Shown: positions 1-8,328, numbered from the stretch's first letter. The stretch is DNA of 30,121 nt from CAYJPV01 sp964396055 (GCA_964396055.1 CAYNDV010000049.1:1-30121), one strand, 5' to 3'. Notes: a model not told the origin generated them from the letters alone. Numbers and translations: made by a program.

Positions 1-1676
1 ACGGGCCGCAGGCGTGCGTACGCGCCGGCCCGGTTCTTGGCCGCTTCACGGTTGGCCTCGGCCAGCGGCTCGAGGGCCGCCGCCAGGGCGATGAAGGTGT
101 CGCCAGTGGCCGCCAGGTCGGCGGTGCTCTTCTCGATCAGGCCCATCCGGACGTCGCGGTCGGCCAGCTTCGTGCCGGCGTAGAGGGCGTCGAGGAACGT
201 GGCGATGGCGGCGTCGGCCGCGGCCTTGTCCATGCCCGGGGTCAGGCCGGCGGCCTTGTCGATCGCGTCGAGACGCTGACTGCCGGGCAGGGCCGCGGCC
301 TTGCCGAGCGCCCACGTGAAGAGCGCCCGATCCACCGCCGGGTCGATGGTGCGCTGGAGCCGCTCCTGGGCCTCGCGGATCCGCGACCAGTCGCGTTCCT
401 GGAAACCCGGGTCGCGCTGCACGTCCGGCTTCGGCCGCTGAACCGACAGGCGGTACAGCGTCTGGGCCGACGCCAGGTAGGACGAGGCCGACGACAGCAG
501 GTTGAAAGTCGCGTTGCGCTCGCGCGTGGATTCGCCCTGCGCCTGCAGGCCCTGCATGGCCTTGAGGGCCTCGCCGTACTTCATCTGGCGCGCCGGGCTG
601 GCGGCGATCCACGTCACCAGCTCCTGCTCACGCGCCTGCTTCTGCGCCAGGGCGCCACCCTTGACCATGCCTTCGAGCACGCCCTTCGAGTTGGTGAGGC
701 CGTTGTTGAGGCCCTGGACGCGGCCGGCCACCTTGAGGGCCAGCGCCGGCTTGTCCTTGGTGAAGGCGTCGATGAGCGCCAGCTGTTCCTCGGCCAGCTT
801 GATCGAACGCGGCAGGGTCCACTCGACCGTTTCTTTCACTTCGGCGTAGGTCTGGTGGCGCTGCGTGCGGCCCGGGTAGCCCACCACGAACACGAGGTCG
901 TCTGGCTTGACGCCGCCCTTCGCGATGCGCAGCCAGTGTTTCGGCTTATAGGGCACGTTGTCCTTCGAGAACGGCGCCGGCTTGCCGTCCTTGCCCACGT
1001 ACGCGCGCAGGAAGCTCCAGTCGCCCGTGTGGCGCGGCCAGCGCCAGTTGTCGGTCTCGCCGCCGAAGACGCCGATGCCGTCGTGCGGCGAGTACACCAG
1101 CCGCACGTCCTTGATCTCGAGCTGCTTGATCTCGAAGTACTTGAGGCCCTCGAAAAACGAAGCTACGGTGCAGCGGGAACCGTCCTTCTCGCAGGCCGCC
1201 ACGCGTTCCTTCACGCGCCGGTCGATGGTGTCGTAGCGCTCGCGATCGGTGGCGCCGGCCGCGATGCTGCCGGTGATGTCGCCGGTCACTTCCAGCACCG
1301 AGGTGGTGACGAAGACGCGCGACCCGGGGCCGTTGGAGAGTTCATCGGCCAGCGTGGGCGCGAGGTAGCCCTCCAGCAGCAGGTTGCGGTCGGGGGTCGA
1401 GTTGAACTGCAGCCCGCCCGTCACGCAGTGGTGGTTGGTGACGATGAGGCCGTCGGGAGAGACGAACGACGCGGTGCATCCGCCGAGCGACACGATGGCG
1501 CCCATCGGATGGCCGGTGAGATCGCCGAACGATGCGGGGTCGCCGGCAAAGCCCAGGGATCGCAGCTTCGCGGCCAGGGCCGGGATCTGCTGCGGCATCC
1601 ACATGCCCTCTTCGGCGGCCACGCCGACCGAGAGCAGGACGAGAAACGAGAGGAGAAAGACGCGGGATACTTTCAT
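1..1676 (-). CDS. S46 family peptidase (dipeptidyl-peptidase 7/11 type), 3' end outside window
   Basis: Exported serine dipeptidyl-peptidase that would remove dipeptides from peptide N-termini in the periplasm. The reading frame stays open from the ATG at 1674-1676 to the window edge, about 558 residues. An AGGAGA Shine-Dalgarno lies just upstream near 1685-1690. Residues 1-21 form a signal peptide, followed by the family hallmark GMWMPQQIP (24-32). TNHHC (80-84) carries the catalytic His, and a TDNWRWPRHTGD stretch further on carries the catalytic Asp. Family members are about 700-720 residues, so some 150 residues including the nucleophile Ser lie outside the window. Sub-specificity (DPP7 hydrophobic or DPP11 acidic) cannot be decided because the S1 residue near the Ser is missing. 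The family call is firm. Confidence 0.93.
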   Translation of the reverse strand, partial: MKVSRVFLLSFLVLLSVGVAAEEGMWMPQQIPALAAKLRSLGFAGDPASFGDLTGHPMGAIVSLGGCTASFVSPDGLIVTNHHCVTGGLQFNSTPDRNLLLEGYLAPTLADELSNGPGSRVFVTTSVLEVTGDITGSIAAGATDRERYDTIDRRVKERVAACEKDGSRCTVASFFEGLKYFEIKQLEIKDVRLVYSPHDGIGVFGGETDNWRWPRHTGDWSFLRAYVGKDGKPAPFSKDNVPYKPKHWLRIAKGGVKPDDLVFVVGYPGRTQRHQTYAEVKETVEWTLPRSIKLAEEQLALIDAFTKDKPALALKVAGRVQGLNNGLTNSKGVLEGMVKGGALAQKQAREQELVTWIAASPARQMKYGEALKAMQGLQAQGESTRERNATFNLLSSASSYLASAQTLYRLSVQRPKPDVQRDPGFQERDWSRIREAQERLQRTIDPAVDRALFTWALGKAAALPGSQRLDAIDKAAGLTPGMDKAAADAAIATFLDALYAGTKLADRDVRMGLIEKSTADLAATGDTFIALAAALEPLAEANREAAKNRAGAYARLRP

Positions 1677-1723
1677 GAGGGGTTCTCCTTGGACCAACCG
1701 CAATAGTGTGACACAGGGGGAAG

Positions 1724-1758
<35 letters not shown>

Positions 1759-1785
1759 AAAGCGGAGGGCGGAAGACCGAACACG

Positions 1786-1803
1786 GCAGGGCTGAAGCCC
1801 TGC
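1786..1803. repeat. CTGAAG-centred palindrome, copy 1 (GCAGG subtype)
   Basis: A perfect 8-bp stem, GCAGGGCT and AGCCCTGC, around a central GA, followed by ACTACGAG. It lies directly downstream of the dUTPase stop codon. It belongs to a family of hairpins in this window that share the CTGAAG centre while the stem varies with matching changes on both arms. Confidence 0.85.
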
Positions 1804-1804
1804 A

Positions 1805-2284
1805 CTACGAGTCGCGAATCCCGAGTCGCGAATCCCGAGCCCCGAGCCCCGTGTGCCCGAAGCCGCCGGCGCCGCGCGTGGTGTCGGGCAGGGTCTCGGT
1901 TTCGGCCCACGCCGCGCGCGTCACCGGCGCGATGAGGAGCTGGGCGATACGCATGCCCGGGTCGATCCGGAACACATCGCGGCCGTGGTTGATGAGCACC
2001 ACCTTGACCTCGCCGCGGTAGTCGCTGTCGATCGTGCCCGGGCTGTTGAGGACGGTCACGCCGTGCTTGGCCGCGAGCCCCGACCGGGGCCGCACCTGGC
2101 CTTCGAAGCCGTCGGGGATCGCCACGGCGATGCCGCAGGGCACCAGCATGTACGCGCCCGGCGGCAGGTCCAGCGGCTCGTCCAGGCAGGCGGCCAGATC
2201 CATGCCCGCGGCGTGGGCCGACTGGTAGGCGGGCAGGTGCGCGTCAGGCCGAAGTCGGGTGATGGGAATGCGTGTCGGTTCCAT
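1805..2284 (-). CDS. dut: dUTP diphosphatase
   Basis: Hydrolyses dUTP to dUMP and pyrophosphate, keeping uracil out of DNA and supplying dUMP for thymidylate synthesis; trimeric cytoplasmic enzyme. The 159-residue protein has the family motifs in order: GMDLAA (27-32), RPRSGL (65-70), GTIDSDYRG with catalytic Asp86, MRIAQLLIAPV (111-121) and RGAGGFGHTG (137-146), where His replaces the usual Ser. The ATG at 2284 is chosen because it starts at the conserved N-terminus; the frame stays open upstream but that part resembles nothing. The last 11 or so residues are encoded by 7-bp repeats and are probably not part of the original enzyme. Divergent from the ygbA-like gene across 83 bp. Confidence 0.95.
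   Translation of the reverse strand: MEPTRIPITRLRPDAHLPAYQSAHAAGMDLAACLDEPLDLPPGAYMLVPCGIAVAIPDGFEGQVRPRSGLAAKHGVTVLNSPGTIDSDYRGEVKVVLINHGRDVFRIDPGMRIAQLLIAPVTRAAWAETETLPDTTRGAGGFGHTGLGARDSRLGIRDS
1809..1850. repeat. Six 7-bp units forming the 3' end of dut
   Basis: The units read GAGTCGC, GAATCCC, GAGTCGC, GAATCCC, GAGCCCC, GAGCCCC. They make up the final coding bases and stop of dut, so the C-terminal tail of dUTPase is repeat-derived. The same 7-bp period occurs at 1724-1758 and 25008-25042 with different unit sequences. Confidence 0.8.
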
Positions 2285-2367
2285 GGGATGGTCCGAGTCT
2301 GATACAGCCGGGGCGGCGGTGTCCAGTCCGCCGGGCGTGGCAGAATAGACGCAGGGACCGCCCCGAC

Positions 2368-2748
2368 ATGACCGACCCGACACGCCCCGTGCCGCGCGCC
2401 ATCGCGACGGAGAAGCAAACCGTCGAGGCGATGGTGCGCATCTACTGCGCCGACCATCACCCAGACGAGCGCGGCCTGTGCCGTGCGTGCGGCACGCTGC
2501 TGACGTACTCCCATGCGCGACTCGATGCGTGTCCGTACGGCGCCGACAAGCCCACGTGCAAGGCCTGTCCGATTCACTGCTACCGGCCGGCCGAGCGTGA
2601 GGCGATGCGGGGCGTGATGCGGTTTGCGGGCCCCCGGATGCTGTGGCGGCATCCCTGGCTGGCGATCGTGCACCTGTGGAAGGAACGGTTCCGGCAGGCG
2701 CCGCGCCGGCGGGGACGCAAAGCCGCCCCCGCCGGCACGTCCTCCTGA
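2368..2748 (+). CDS. ygbA: Nitrous oxide-stimulated promoter family protein (YgbA-like)
   Basis: A 126-residue protein matching the small family that includes E. coli YgbA, whose gene responds to nitrosative stress; the biochemical role is unknown. The family hallmarks are visible: CRACG (38-42), CPYG (55-58), then a Cys cluster ending in CPIHCY (67-72), a REAMRGVMRFAGPRML block (77-92) and HP (95-96). Seven cysteines (27, 38, 41, 55, 64, 67, 71) suggest metal or Fe-S binding, which is inference. ATG 2368 is preferred because homologous sequence starts there; the Shine-Dalgarno is weak. The stop lies only 2 bp from the stop of the converging VIT/VWA gene. Confidence 0.88.
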   Translation: MTDPTRPVPRAIATEKQTVEAMVRIYCADHHPDERGLCRACGTLLTYSHARLDACPYGADKPTCKACPIHCYRPAEREAMRGVMRFAGPRMLWRHPWLAIVHLWKERFRQAPRRRGRKAAPAGTSS

Positions 2749-2750
2749 GG

Positions 2751-5090
2751 TCAGCGTCCGGCGTGCTCCGCCACGAGGCGGAGAATGGCGCCTTCGGCGC
2801 CCGCCCCGAACAGCGGCCGGGCCTCGTCGCAGTCCGGCGGCGGGCCGCCGGCGTCGGCGCGTTCGAGCAGGCGCAGTGCGTGGGCGGCCGGGCCCGTCGG
2901 GCCTTGCCCCCGCAGCCAGTCGGCCGCCTTCTCCACCACCCGGCGCCGGGTGCCGCGGCGCGTCGTGTGCCCCATCATCAGCAGCGCCAGCAGTGCGGCG
3001 GCCGTCCGTTCGGCGTTGCCACCGAAGCTGCCGTCGGCGTCCTGGAGCAGGACGAGATGCCGAACGGCGTCCGCCACGTCGCCCGCGTCTGCGCGCGGCC
3101 GGGCGGCCGGTGGAGCCGGCGCCCGCATGAACGCAACGCAGTTCTCCGACTCGACCGCCGCGTCGAAGGCAGGTTCGTCCGCGACCTCGCTGCGGCAATA
3201 CAGGGCCGTGGGCCTCCGGGAGAAGACCCTCGGCCCGCGATGAGCGGGCATGGCCATGGAGGCGGGCACGCAGGCCGCCTCGTCCATGTCCCAGGCGTCG
3301 GGCAGTTCCACCGGCTGGACGACCGTCACCGGTGTGCCGTCCACGCGGACGCTCTGCTCCACGGCCACGAAGGCGGTGAAACGACTGGCGATGCCGTGCG
3401 CCGTGGCCAGCGCGATCACGTCGGCCTGCACGCTGCGTTCGCGGGCGGGGTCGACGGCTGCCTGGTCCTCGAGCCACGCCACGCGTTCGCGCGCCCACAG
3501 CGCCCCGAGCGGCCAGTCGATCCGCGCGGGCGTCGCGTCGAAGGCTACGGGGCCGGCGGCGGTCTGGCCCGTGAACCGGATGGCGGCGGGCGCTCCCTCG
3601 GCCAGGTGGCACGCGCCACGGCCGTGGAAGAGCACGATCGCGCCGGGCCGGGCCGCGGTCCCGCCGTCGAAGGTGCCGTCCCAGATCACCGGGCGGGCGA
3701 GCCGCGCCTCGAGGCCCGCCAGGCGATCCTCGATGTCGTCCGATGGCGACAGCAACTCGCACGTGCCCCCTCCGAGGCGGGCCAGGCGCTTCAGCAGCGA
3801 CTCGTTGACGGCCGTATCGATGCCCACCGTGAACAGCAGCGCGCCGCCCCGGTGGCTGGCCACGGCCGACGCCAGCTCGGGCTCGTTCGAGGCCTGGCCG
3901 TCGGTGATGAAGAGCACGGTCCTGACCCGATCGGGCGGGGTGGTGCCCGCAAACGCCTCGAGCAGGGCCGGCAGCATCTCGGTGCCGCCGCGCGCCTGCA
4001 GCGCCCCGATCCACTCGTCAGCGGCAGCCAGCGAGTGCCGATCGAACGCCGAGAAGTCCGTCAGGAAGAACTCGCGGGTGTCGTCGAAGGCGATGAGGCG
4101 GAACCGATCGCCGGCGCCCAGGCCCCGCAGAGCCGCCTTCAGCGCACGCTTGCCGGCGTCCAGCTTCGGGCCTTCCATCGATCCGGAGATGTCCAGCACG
4201 AAGACGGCGTCGCGCGGCACCACCGCGGCCTGCGTGGCGGCAGGCGGCGTCACGACGGCCAGCGTATAGGCACCGTCGGTGTAGGCGCGCACCGGCGACG
4301 CCGCCTCGTCCTGCCAGCTGAAGCGCACCACGAAATCGCGGTCGAGAGTGGCCCCCGCGGCGGGCGCGAGATGCACCGGCGTCCCCAGCGAGGTGCGCGT
4401 GGCGTGCTGCGAGCACTCGATCGTACCAGGCGCGCCTTCGAACGCGACGTCGAGGTCGAGCGTGGTGCCGCCAGCCAGGCGAAGCGGCGGCTGGAGGCGC
4501 GAGGCGTCCGGCACCCGGGTGGTGTCGGGTGTCGCGCCGTCGCCCTCATGGCCGACTGGCGTGCCCGGCGTGTAACGGGGCGCGATGACCGTGGGGAAGC
4601 GCCACGTGAGCGCGCCGTCGCCCTCGTCGAGCCGCTCGATGGTGACGAACCGGACCGAGACGCGCGCGCCGGCTGGGATGTTGGTGACCCGCAGCGTGTG
4701 CACGTCGGCCCGCTCGGCCGTGAGCAGCCCGGCCCGATGCCCGGATGTGCGGGCGTCGCGGAAGGCGCGCTCCGCCTCGCCGCGTTCGCGGCACTCGGCC
4801 CGGACGACGACGTCGCCTGCCCGGAGTTCCATCTCGGTGACGGCGGCGTCGGGCGCCAGGGGGAAGATGTGCACGGCCTCGAGGCTGTGCGGGTGGGGGT
4901 TCGCGAACACCTGCTCGACAACCGTCCGGCAGAAGTGGCCCGCCACCGATGCCCGTACGGTCACGCGCTCGAGGGGAAAGGGCACGGCAGCCTGGCGTGA
5001 GATCCCGAGCAGGCCTCCGAGATCGCGCGACGACTCGGGGACGGCGAGGTCGGGCAGGAGCGTGACGGGCACGGCGGCGGCGGGGTTCAT
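2751..5090 (-). CDS. VIT and VWA domain-containing protein
   Basis: A 779-residue protein with the inter-alpha-trypsin-like architecture. An N-terminal VIT domain (about 35-155) contains the typical VEQVFANPHPHSLEAVHIFPL run. A VWA domain (about 293-460) has an intact MIDAS site: DISGS (300-304), Thr370 in GGTEM and Asp397 in FITDG. The C-terminal region (from about 640) contains QDADGSFGG followed by an Ala/Leu-rich helical stretch. There is no signal peptide or membrane segment, so it is probably cytoplasmic. Its ATG (5088-5090) overlaps the stop of the MerR gene by one base (TGATG), implying translational coupling. The domains are certain; the function is unknown, probably divalent-ion-dependent protein binding. 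Confidence 0.93.
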   Translation of the reverse strand: MNPAAAVPVTLLPDLAVPESSRDLGGLLGISRQAAVPFPLERVTVRASVAGHFCRTVVEQVFANPHPHSLEAVHIFPLAPDAAVTEMELRAGDVVVRAECRERGEAERAFRDARTSGHRAGLLTAERADVHTLRVTNIPAGARVSVRFVTIERLDEGDGALTWRFPTVIAPRYTPGTPVGHEGDGATPDTTRVPDASRLQPPLRLAGGTTLDLDVAFEGAPGTIECSQHATRTSLGTPVHLAPAAGATLDRDFVVRFSWQDEAASPVRAYTDGAYTLAVVTPPAATQAAVVPRDAVFVLDISGSMEGPKLDAGKRALKAALRGLGAGDRFRLIAFDDTREFFLTDFSAFDRHSLAAADEWIGALQARGGTEMLPALLEAFAGTTPPDRVRTVLFITDGQASNEPELASAVASHRGGALLFTVGIDTAVNESLLKRLARLGGGTCELLSPSDDIEDRLAGLEARLARPVIWDGTFDGGTAARPGAIVLFHGRGACHLAEGAPAAIRFTGQTAAGPVAFDATPARIDWPLGALWARERVAWLEDQAAVDPARERSVQADVIALATAHGIASRFTAFVAVEQSVRVDGTPVTVVQPVELPDAWDMDEAACVPASMAMPAHRGPRVFSRRPTALYCRSEVADEPAFDAAVESENCVAFMRAPAPPAARPRADAGDVADAVRHLVLLQDADGSFGGNAERTAAALLALLMMGHTTRRGTRRRVVEKAADWLRGQGPTGPAAHALRLLERADAGGPPPDCDEARPLFGAGAEGAILRLVAEHAGR

Positions 5091-5611
5091 CAGGTGTCCT
5101 CCGGGCGGCTGGCGATGAAACGGGTCAGGCGCGCGAGCCAGGCGTCGGCGTCGTGCACCTGTGCAGGGTCGATGGTGACGGTGATGCCGGGGGCCACTTC
5201 AGCGGTGACCAGCCGGCGCGGCGAGGGTGGCGGTTGGGACGCACGCGGCGCCGGGGCGGCGCCGAGTGACGCCAGGAGCGCGGCTTCGAGTTCGTCGGTC
5301 GTTCGCGCCGGCAGGCTGGCCTGGATGGCGGCAAGCGCATGACCCTCGGCCTGGAGATGCCGGATCGCCAGCACCTGCAGCAGGTGCCGGTACGTGTAGA
5401 CGGCCCGGCGGCCGTCGTACCGCCGGGGCGCATCGAGCAGCCCGGCGGTCTGGTAGAAACGGACGTTACGGGCTTCGAGCGACACGGCCACACGGCCGTC
5501 GGCCACGTCGAAGGCGCCGTGCCGCAGGTAGCGGGAGGCGGTGTCCACGAGGTCGTCGAGGAAGAACCGGGTGTCCCGAAACGAGGTGAGCGGCGGCAGG
5601 CCGGGGGTCAC
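5090..5611 (-). CDS. MerR family transcriptional regulator
   Basis: A 173-residue DNA-binding protein. Residues 44-97 form the MerR winged-helix region (ARNVRFYQTAGLL, then a YDGRRAVYTYRHLLQVLAIRHL stretch). It has an unusual 40-residue N-terminal extension and a Pro-rich linker leading to a small C-terminal segment with EVAPGITVTID. No Cys-based metal site is seen, so the signal is not a classic thiol-bound metal. The start is the GTG at 5609-5611; no ATG lies upstream of the HTH in this frame. It is the first gene of a two-gene unit with the VIT/VWA gene and is probably autoregulated from the dyad-containing promoter immediately upstream. Confidence 0.9.
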   Translation of the reverse strand: MTPGLPPLTSFRDTRFFLDDLVDTASRYLRHGAFDVADGRVAVSLEARNVRFYQTAGLLDAPRRYDGRRAVYTYRHLLQVLAIRHLQAEGHALAAIQASLPARTTDELEAALLASLGAAPAPRASQPPPSPRRLVTAEVAPGITVTIDPAQVHDADAWLARLTRFIASRPEDT

Positions 5612-5615
5612 AGTA

Positions 5616-5646
5616 ATAATGTAATCATTACAGTAATTGCTGTCAA
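5616..5646 (-). promoter_or_regulatory. MerR-type promoter and operator of the merR-VIT/VWA unit
   Basis: On the minus strand a perfect -35 TTGACA (5646-5641) is followed 17 bp later by TACATT (5623-5618), or 19 bp later by CATTAT (5621-5616). The 19-bp option is the long spacing MerR regulators act on. Between the elements lies a perfect 13-bp dyad, TGTAAT-C-ATTACA (5620-5632), and further GTAAT half-sites occur at 5613-5617 and 5633-5637. This is an AT-rich island in GC-rich DNA. The layout matches MerR-family autoregulated promoters; binding itself is inferred. Confidence 0.75.
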
Positions 5647-5668
5647 GTACGTGTTGTGCCGACGCGTC

Positions 5669-5698
5669 TTTTCAGGCACCGGGACGGCGGGCGATAAT
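5669..5698 (+). promoter_or_regulatory. Promoter of the HD-domain gene
   Basis: TTTTCA (5669-5674) and GATAAT (5693-5698) are separated by 18 bp. The -10 ends only 8 bases before the ATG at 5707, and there is no Shine-Dalgarno, so the transcript is probably leaderless or nearly so. Confidence 0.5.
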
Positions 5699-5706
5699 CG
5701 CTGTCC

Positions 5707-6315
5707 ATGGTGAGCGACCTCGAAGCGGCCCGGGCGCTCGTGACGGTGCCGGAGGACGATCTGGTGCCGTTGCCGTCGCTCTTCTGGCACGACAGCCGGA
5801 TCCACGGACAGGCGCACGTGGCGCGCGTGCTCGTCCATGCCCTGCGGCTGGCGGCGGTGACCGGGGCCCTCGACGAGGTGGCGCGGTTGTGGGCCGCGGT
5901 GTTCCTGCACGACATCGCCCGCCGGCACGATGGGCGCTGCCGCACGCACGGCGCCGATGCGTGGGATCGGCTGGCCGATCTCCCGGACGTGCGTGCGCTG
6001 TTCACGCGGGGCGGCGTGCGGGCGGCAGACGAGCCCGCGATCGCCTATGCGGTGCGCACGCATTGCGCCGGGGAACCGGATCGCGGCCGACCGGACTTCC
6101 GCCTGGCGGCGCTCCTGAAGGACGCCGACGGGCTCGACCGCGTCAGGCTGGGCGACCTGCGACCCGAGTGGCTGCGGCACGACGCGGCGCGGGCGATGGT
6201 CGACTTCGCCCAGCGGCTGCACGACGATACGAACTGGGATCTCGATCCGGGTCCGGGGTACTTCGCGCGATTGTGGCCGCACGCGCTGCGGCTGCACCGC
6301 GCGGCCCGGTCCTGA
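5707..6315 (+). CDS. HD domain-containing phosphohydrolase
   Basis: A 202-residue soluble protein of the HD superfamily of metal-dependent phosphohydrolases. Visible metal-binding residues are His33 or His37, the His68-Asp69 doublet in FLHDIARR, His119 in VRTHC and Asp139 in LLKDADGLDRV. The substrate (a nucleotide or phosphorylated metabolite) cannot be told from sequence; this small stand-alone form lacks RelA/SpoT or GD-type additions. The start ATG lies 8 bases after a GATAAT -10. The M28-type peptidase gene follows after 22 bp and is probably co-transcribed. Divergent from the MerR gene. Confidence 0.88.
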   Translation: MVSDLEAARALVTVPEDDLVPLPSLFWHDSRIHGQAHVARVLVHALRLAAVTGALDEVARLWAAVFLHDIARRHDGRCRTHGADAWDRLADLPDVRALFTRGGVRAADEPAIAYAVRTHCAGEPDRGRPDFRLAALLKDADGLDRVRLGDLRPEWLRHDAARAMVDFAQRLHDDTNWDLDPGPGYFARLWPHALRLHRAARS

Positions 6316-6337
6316 CACCCTGCGACGAGGTGGCGTG

Positions 6338-7789
6338 ATGCGGATGTCCGGCGGTGTGATGGCGGTGATCCTGGCGTGGGGGCTCGTCAGCGTCGGCGAT
6401 GCGGCGGCACAGACGGCAGGTCCGCCGGCGGCGGGCCCAGCCCGGGCAGTGCCGGCAGCGGCGTTGGCAGAGGAGCGCGCGATCGCGGCGTCGATCTCGG
6501 AGCGCCGCATGGTGGAATCGGTCCGGCGCCTGGTGGCCTTCGGCACGCGGCAGTACGGCACGCCGTCGAATCACGCGGCGGCAGCCTGGGCGGCCGCCGC
6601 GTTTCGTGAGGCCGGCCTCGAGGTGACGATCCGCAGCGACGCGCCCCGTGACTGGTACGAGCCGGTGTCCTGGAGCGTATCCGTCGCAGGTGCCCCGGCC
6701 TCGTCGCCTGTGTCGCTGACGACGACGTGGCCCGGCACCGGATCGCCATCGGGCAGGGGGGAGGGGCCGCTGGCGCTGGCGGCCACCGCAGGGGCCGTGT
6801 GCCTGGTGTCCCAGAATCCCACGCCGGAGTCCACGACGGGCTGTGCGGCGGTCCTGTTCGACGGCCGGCCGTCCGCCTCCTCGTGGCCGATCGTGAGCCG
6901 GCTGCGCGGGGCCTGGCAGGTGCCGGTGCTCAACGTGTCGCCGAAGGAGACCGCACCGCTGCGAGCCCGTCTGGCGGCGGGCGAGTCGGTGCGCGTGGCG
7001 TTTGCCGTGGAGGCGAGTCGGGGCAACGGCGGCGCCGCGACGGTGGTGGCGACCCTGCCGGGCCGGGACCGGGCGAAACACGTGCTCGTGTGCGCGCACG
7101 GGGATTCCGATTCGGGCGGGCCGGGCGCGAACGACAACGCATCCGGTGTGGCGATCGTCCTGGAGATGGCCCGAGCCATGGCGGGTGGCATCAGGGCGAA
7201 GCGGATCCCGCAGCCGGCCGTCGACATCCGGTTTGCGGTGTGGGGCGGCGAGATATCCTCCACGCGCGAGTACCTGGCGAGCCTGGCAGCTGACCCGTCG
7301 GCTCTGGTCGCGGTCATCAACTACGACCAGTCCGGCTTCGGGTCGTCGAAGGACGCGCTCTATGTCGAGCCCGACGATGTGCCGGTGAACACGGCGCTGA
7401 TGCGTCTGGTGCGCGGCGTGATGCAGGACCATCTGGGCGCCGACGGATTCCCGGCCCGGGCGGCGTCGGTGCGCACGCAGGGTGGCACGGATTCATACGT
7501 GTTCCAGCCGCGCCAGGGCGGCACGGCATATCCGTCGATGACCCTCTATACGTCGGCCTGGGACCGCGAACGCCAGTTGCCGGTGACCGAGGGCTTCCCG
7601 CCGCTCAACTGGTACCCGGACGAGAAGCCCGGCATGGTGACCGTCGACGGCGACGCGTTCTACCACTCTGCGGGCGACACCCCCGCCAACACTACCGACA
7701 AGGAGCCGTCCAACATGGGCTGGTGCGCCCGCGTCGGCCTGCTCACCCTCCTCCGCCTCGGAAAAGGGGCCAGGCCCCTTTTTCAGTGA
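6338..7789 (+). CDS. Exported M28-type zinc peptidase
   Basis: A 483-residue exported peptidase, probably an aminopeptidase-like enzyme of family M28. A signal peptide covers residues 1 to about 24. Metal-site motifs in order are CAHGD (His254, Asp256), GANDNASG (Asp266 bridging), FAVWGGE (Glu305), INYDQSG (Asp330) and AFYHSAGD near the C-terminus. The family normally has two adjacent Glu (GEExGLxGS), one catalytic and one a zinc ligand; here the segment reads GGEISSTREYL, so one acidic residue is missing or displaced. Start ATG 6338 has GAGG about 8 bases upstream. The last residues (KGARPLFQ) are encoded by the AAAAGGGGCC palindrome, a repeat-derived tail. Confidence 0.88.
   Translation: MRMSGGVMAVILAWGLVSVGDAAAQTAGPPAAGPARAVPAAALAEERAIAASISERRMVESVRRLVAFGTRQYGTPSNHAAAAWAAAAFREAGLEVTIRSDAPRDWYEPVSWSVSVAGAPASSPVSLTTTWPGTGSPSGRGEGPLALAATAGAVCLVSQNPTPESTTGCAAVLFDGRPSASSWPIVSRLRGAWQVPVLNVSPKETAPLRARLAAGESVRVAFAVEASRGNGGAATVVATLPGRDRAKHVLVCAHGDSDSGGPGANDNASGVAIVLEMARAMAGGIRAKRIPQPAVDIRFAVWGGEISSTREYLASLAADPSALVAVINYDQSGFGSSKDALYVEPDDVPVNTALMRLVRGVMQDHLGADGFPARAASVRTQGGTDSYVFQPRQGGTAYPSMTLYTSAWDRERQLPVTEGFPPLNWYPDEKPGMVTVDGDAFYHSAGDTPANTTDKEPSNMGWCARVGLLTLLRLGKGARPLFQ
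7762..7782. terminator. AAAAGGGGCC palindrome, copy 1
   Basis: Perfect 10-bp arms, AAAAGGGGCC and GGCCCCTTTT, with a single central A, followed by one more T. It has the form of a bidirectional Rho-independent terminator between the convergent M28 and DUF2177 genes, but lies within the last codons of the M28 gene. Nearly identical copies are at 8329-8349 and 24909-24931. Confidence 0.75.
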
Positions 7790-7815
7790 TGGCCGAAGGG
7801 GGCTCTGCCACAGCC

Positions 7816-8232
7816 TCAGCGGAGCAGGCGGGTGGCCGACTGGAAACTCAGCCAGGCAACTGACGCGGAAAGGGTGGTGCCCCAGGCCAGGTCCACCAGG
7901 GTCACGATGAGCGGCCAGTCGCGCACAGTGGCGTGGTTGGTGAGGTCGTAGGTGGCGTAGGTGACCAGGCCGAACAAGGCGCCGTAGAGCAGGGCGCGGC
8001 CGGCGCTTTGGGTCTCGAGCGCCGGCTTCACCGCGAAGAAGACGATCCCGGCGATGAAGATGAGATAGAACAGAATGGCAGGGACCCAGTTCACCTCGGG
8101 GGCCATGATGTAGCCGAGGTGCTTCCGGTAGAACTCTCTGGCGACCAGGCCGAGCCAGACCAGGTCGATCGCGAAGAAGATCGGCAGCGTGATGGCGTAG
8201 GCCGTCAGGAACCGGGTCAGCGTCATCGTCAT
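7816..8232 (-). CDS. DUF2177 family membrane protein
   Basis: A 138-residue integral membrane protein with four predicted helices (about 8-30, 50-67, 78-96, 107-131). It carries the recognisable DUF2177 features: AIDLVWLGLVAREFYRKHLG near the N-terminus and TYATYDLTNHAT in the third helix region. Function is unknown. Two in-frame ATGs are possible: 8232, which is given, and 8226, which has better spacing (8 nt) from an AGGA. It converges on the M28 gene and lies downstream of the TIM-barrel gene, separated from it by a terminator-like palindrome. Confidence 0.88.
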   Translation of the reverse strand: MTMTLTRFLTAYAITLPIFFAIDLVWLGLVAREFYRKHLGYIMAPEVNWVPAILFYLIFIAGIVFFAVKPALETQSAGRALLYGALFGLVTYATYDLTNHATVRDWPLIVTLVDLAWGTTLSASVAWLSFQSATRLLR

Positions 8233-8328
8233 GATCCTGTGACGCCCGGGTTGCGGGCCGGGGTCCCGGTGACCCCGGCCTCCGGCTCTCGCGATCTTGG
8301 CACGATTCTTCCGTTTTAGGTCGAACGC

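Noticed and set aside
2643..5000. Long plus-strand open frame opposite the VIT/VWA gene
   Set aside because: No motifs, Arg/Gly-rich composition, and it overlaps the intact VIT/VWA coding sequence for nearly its whole length.
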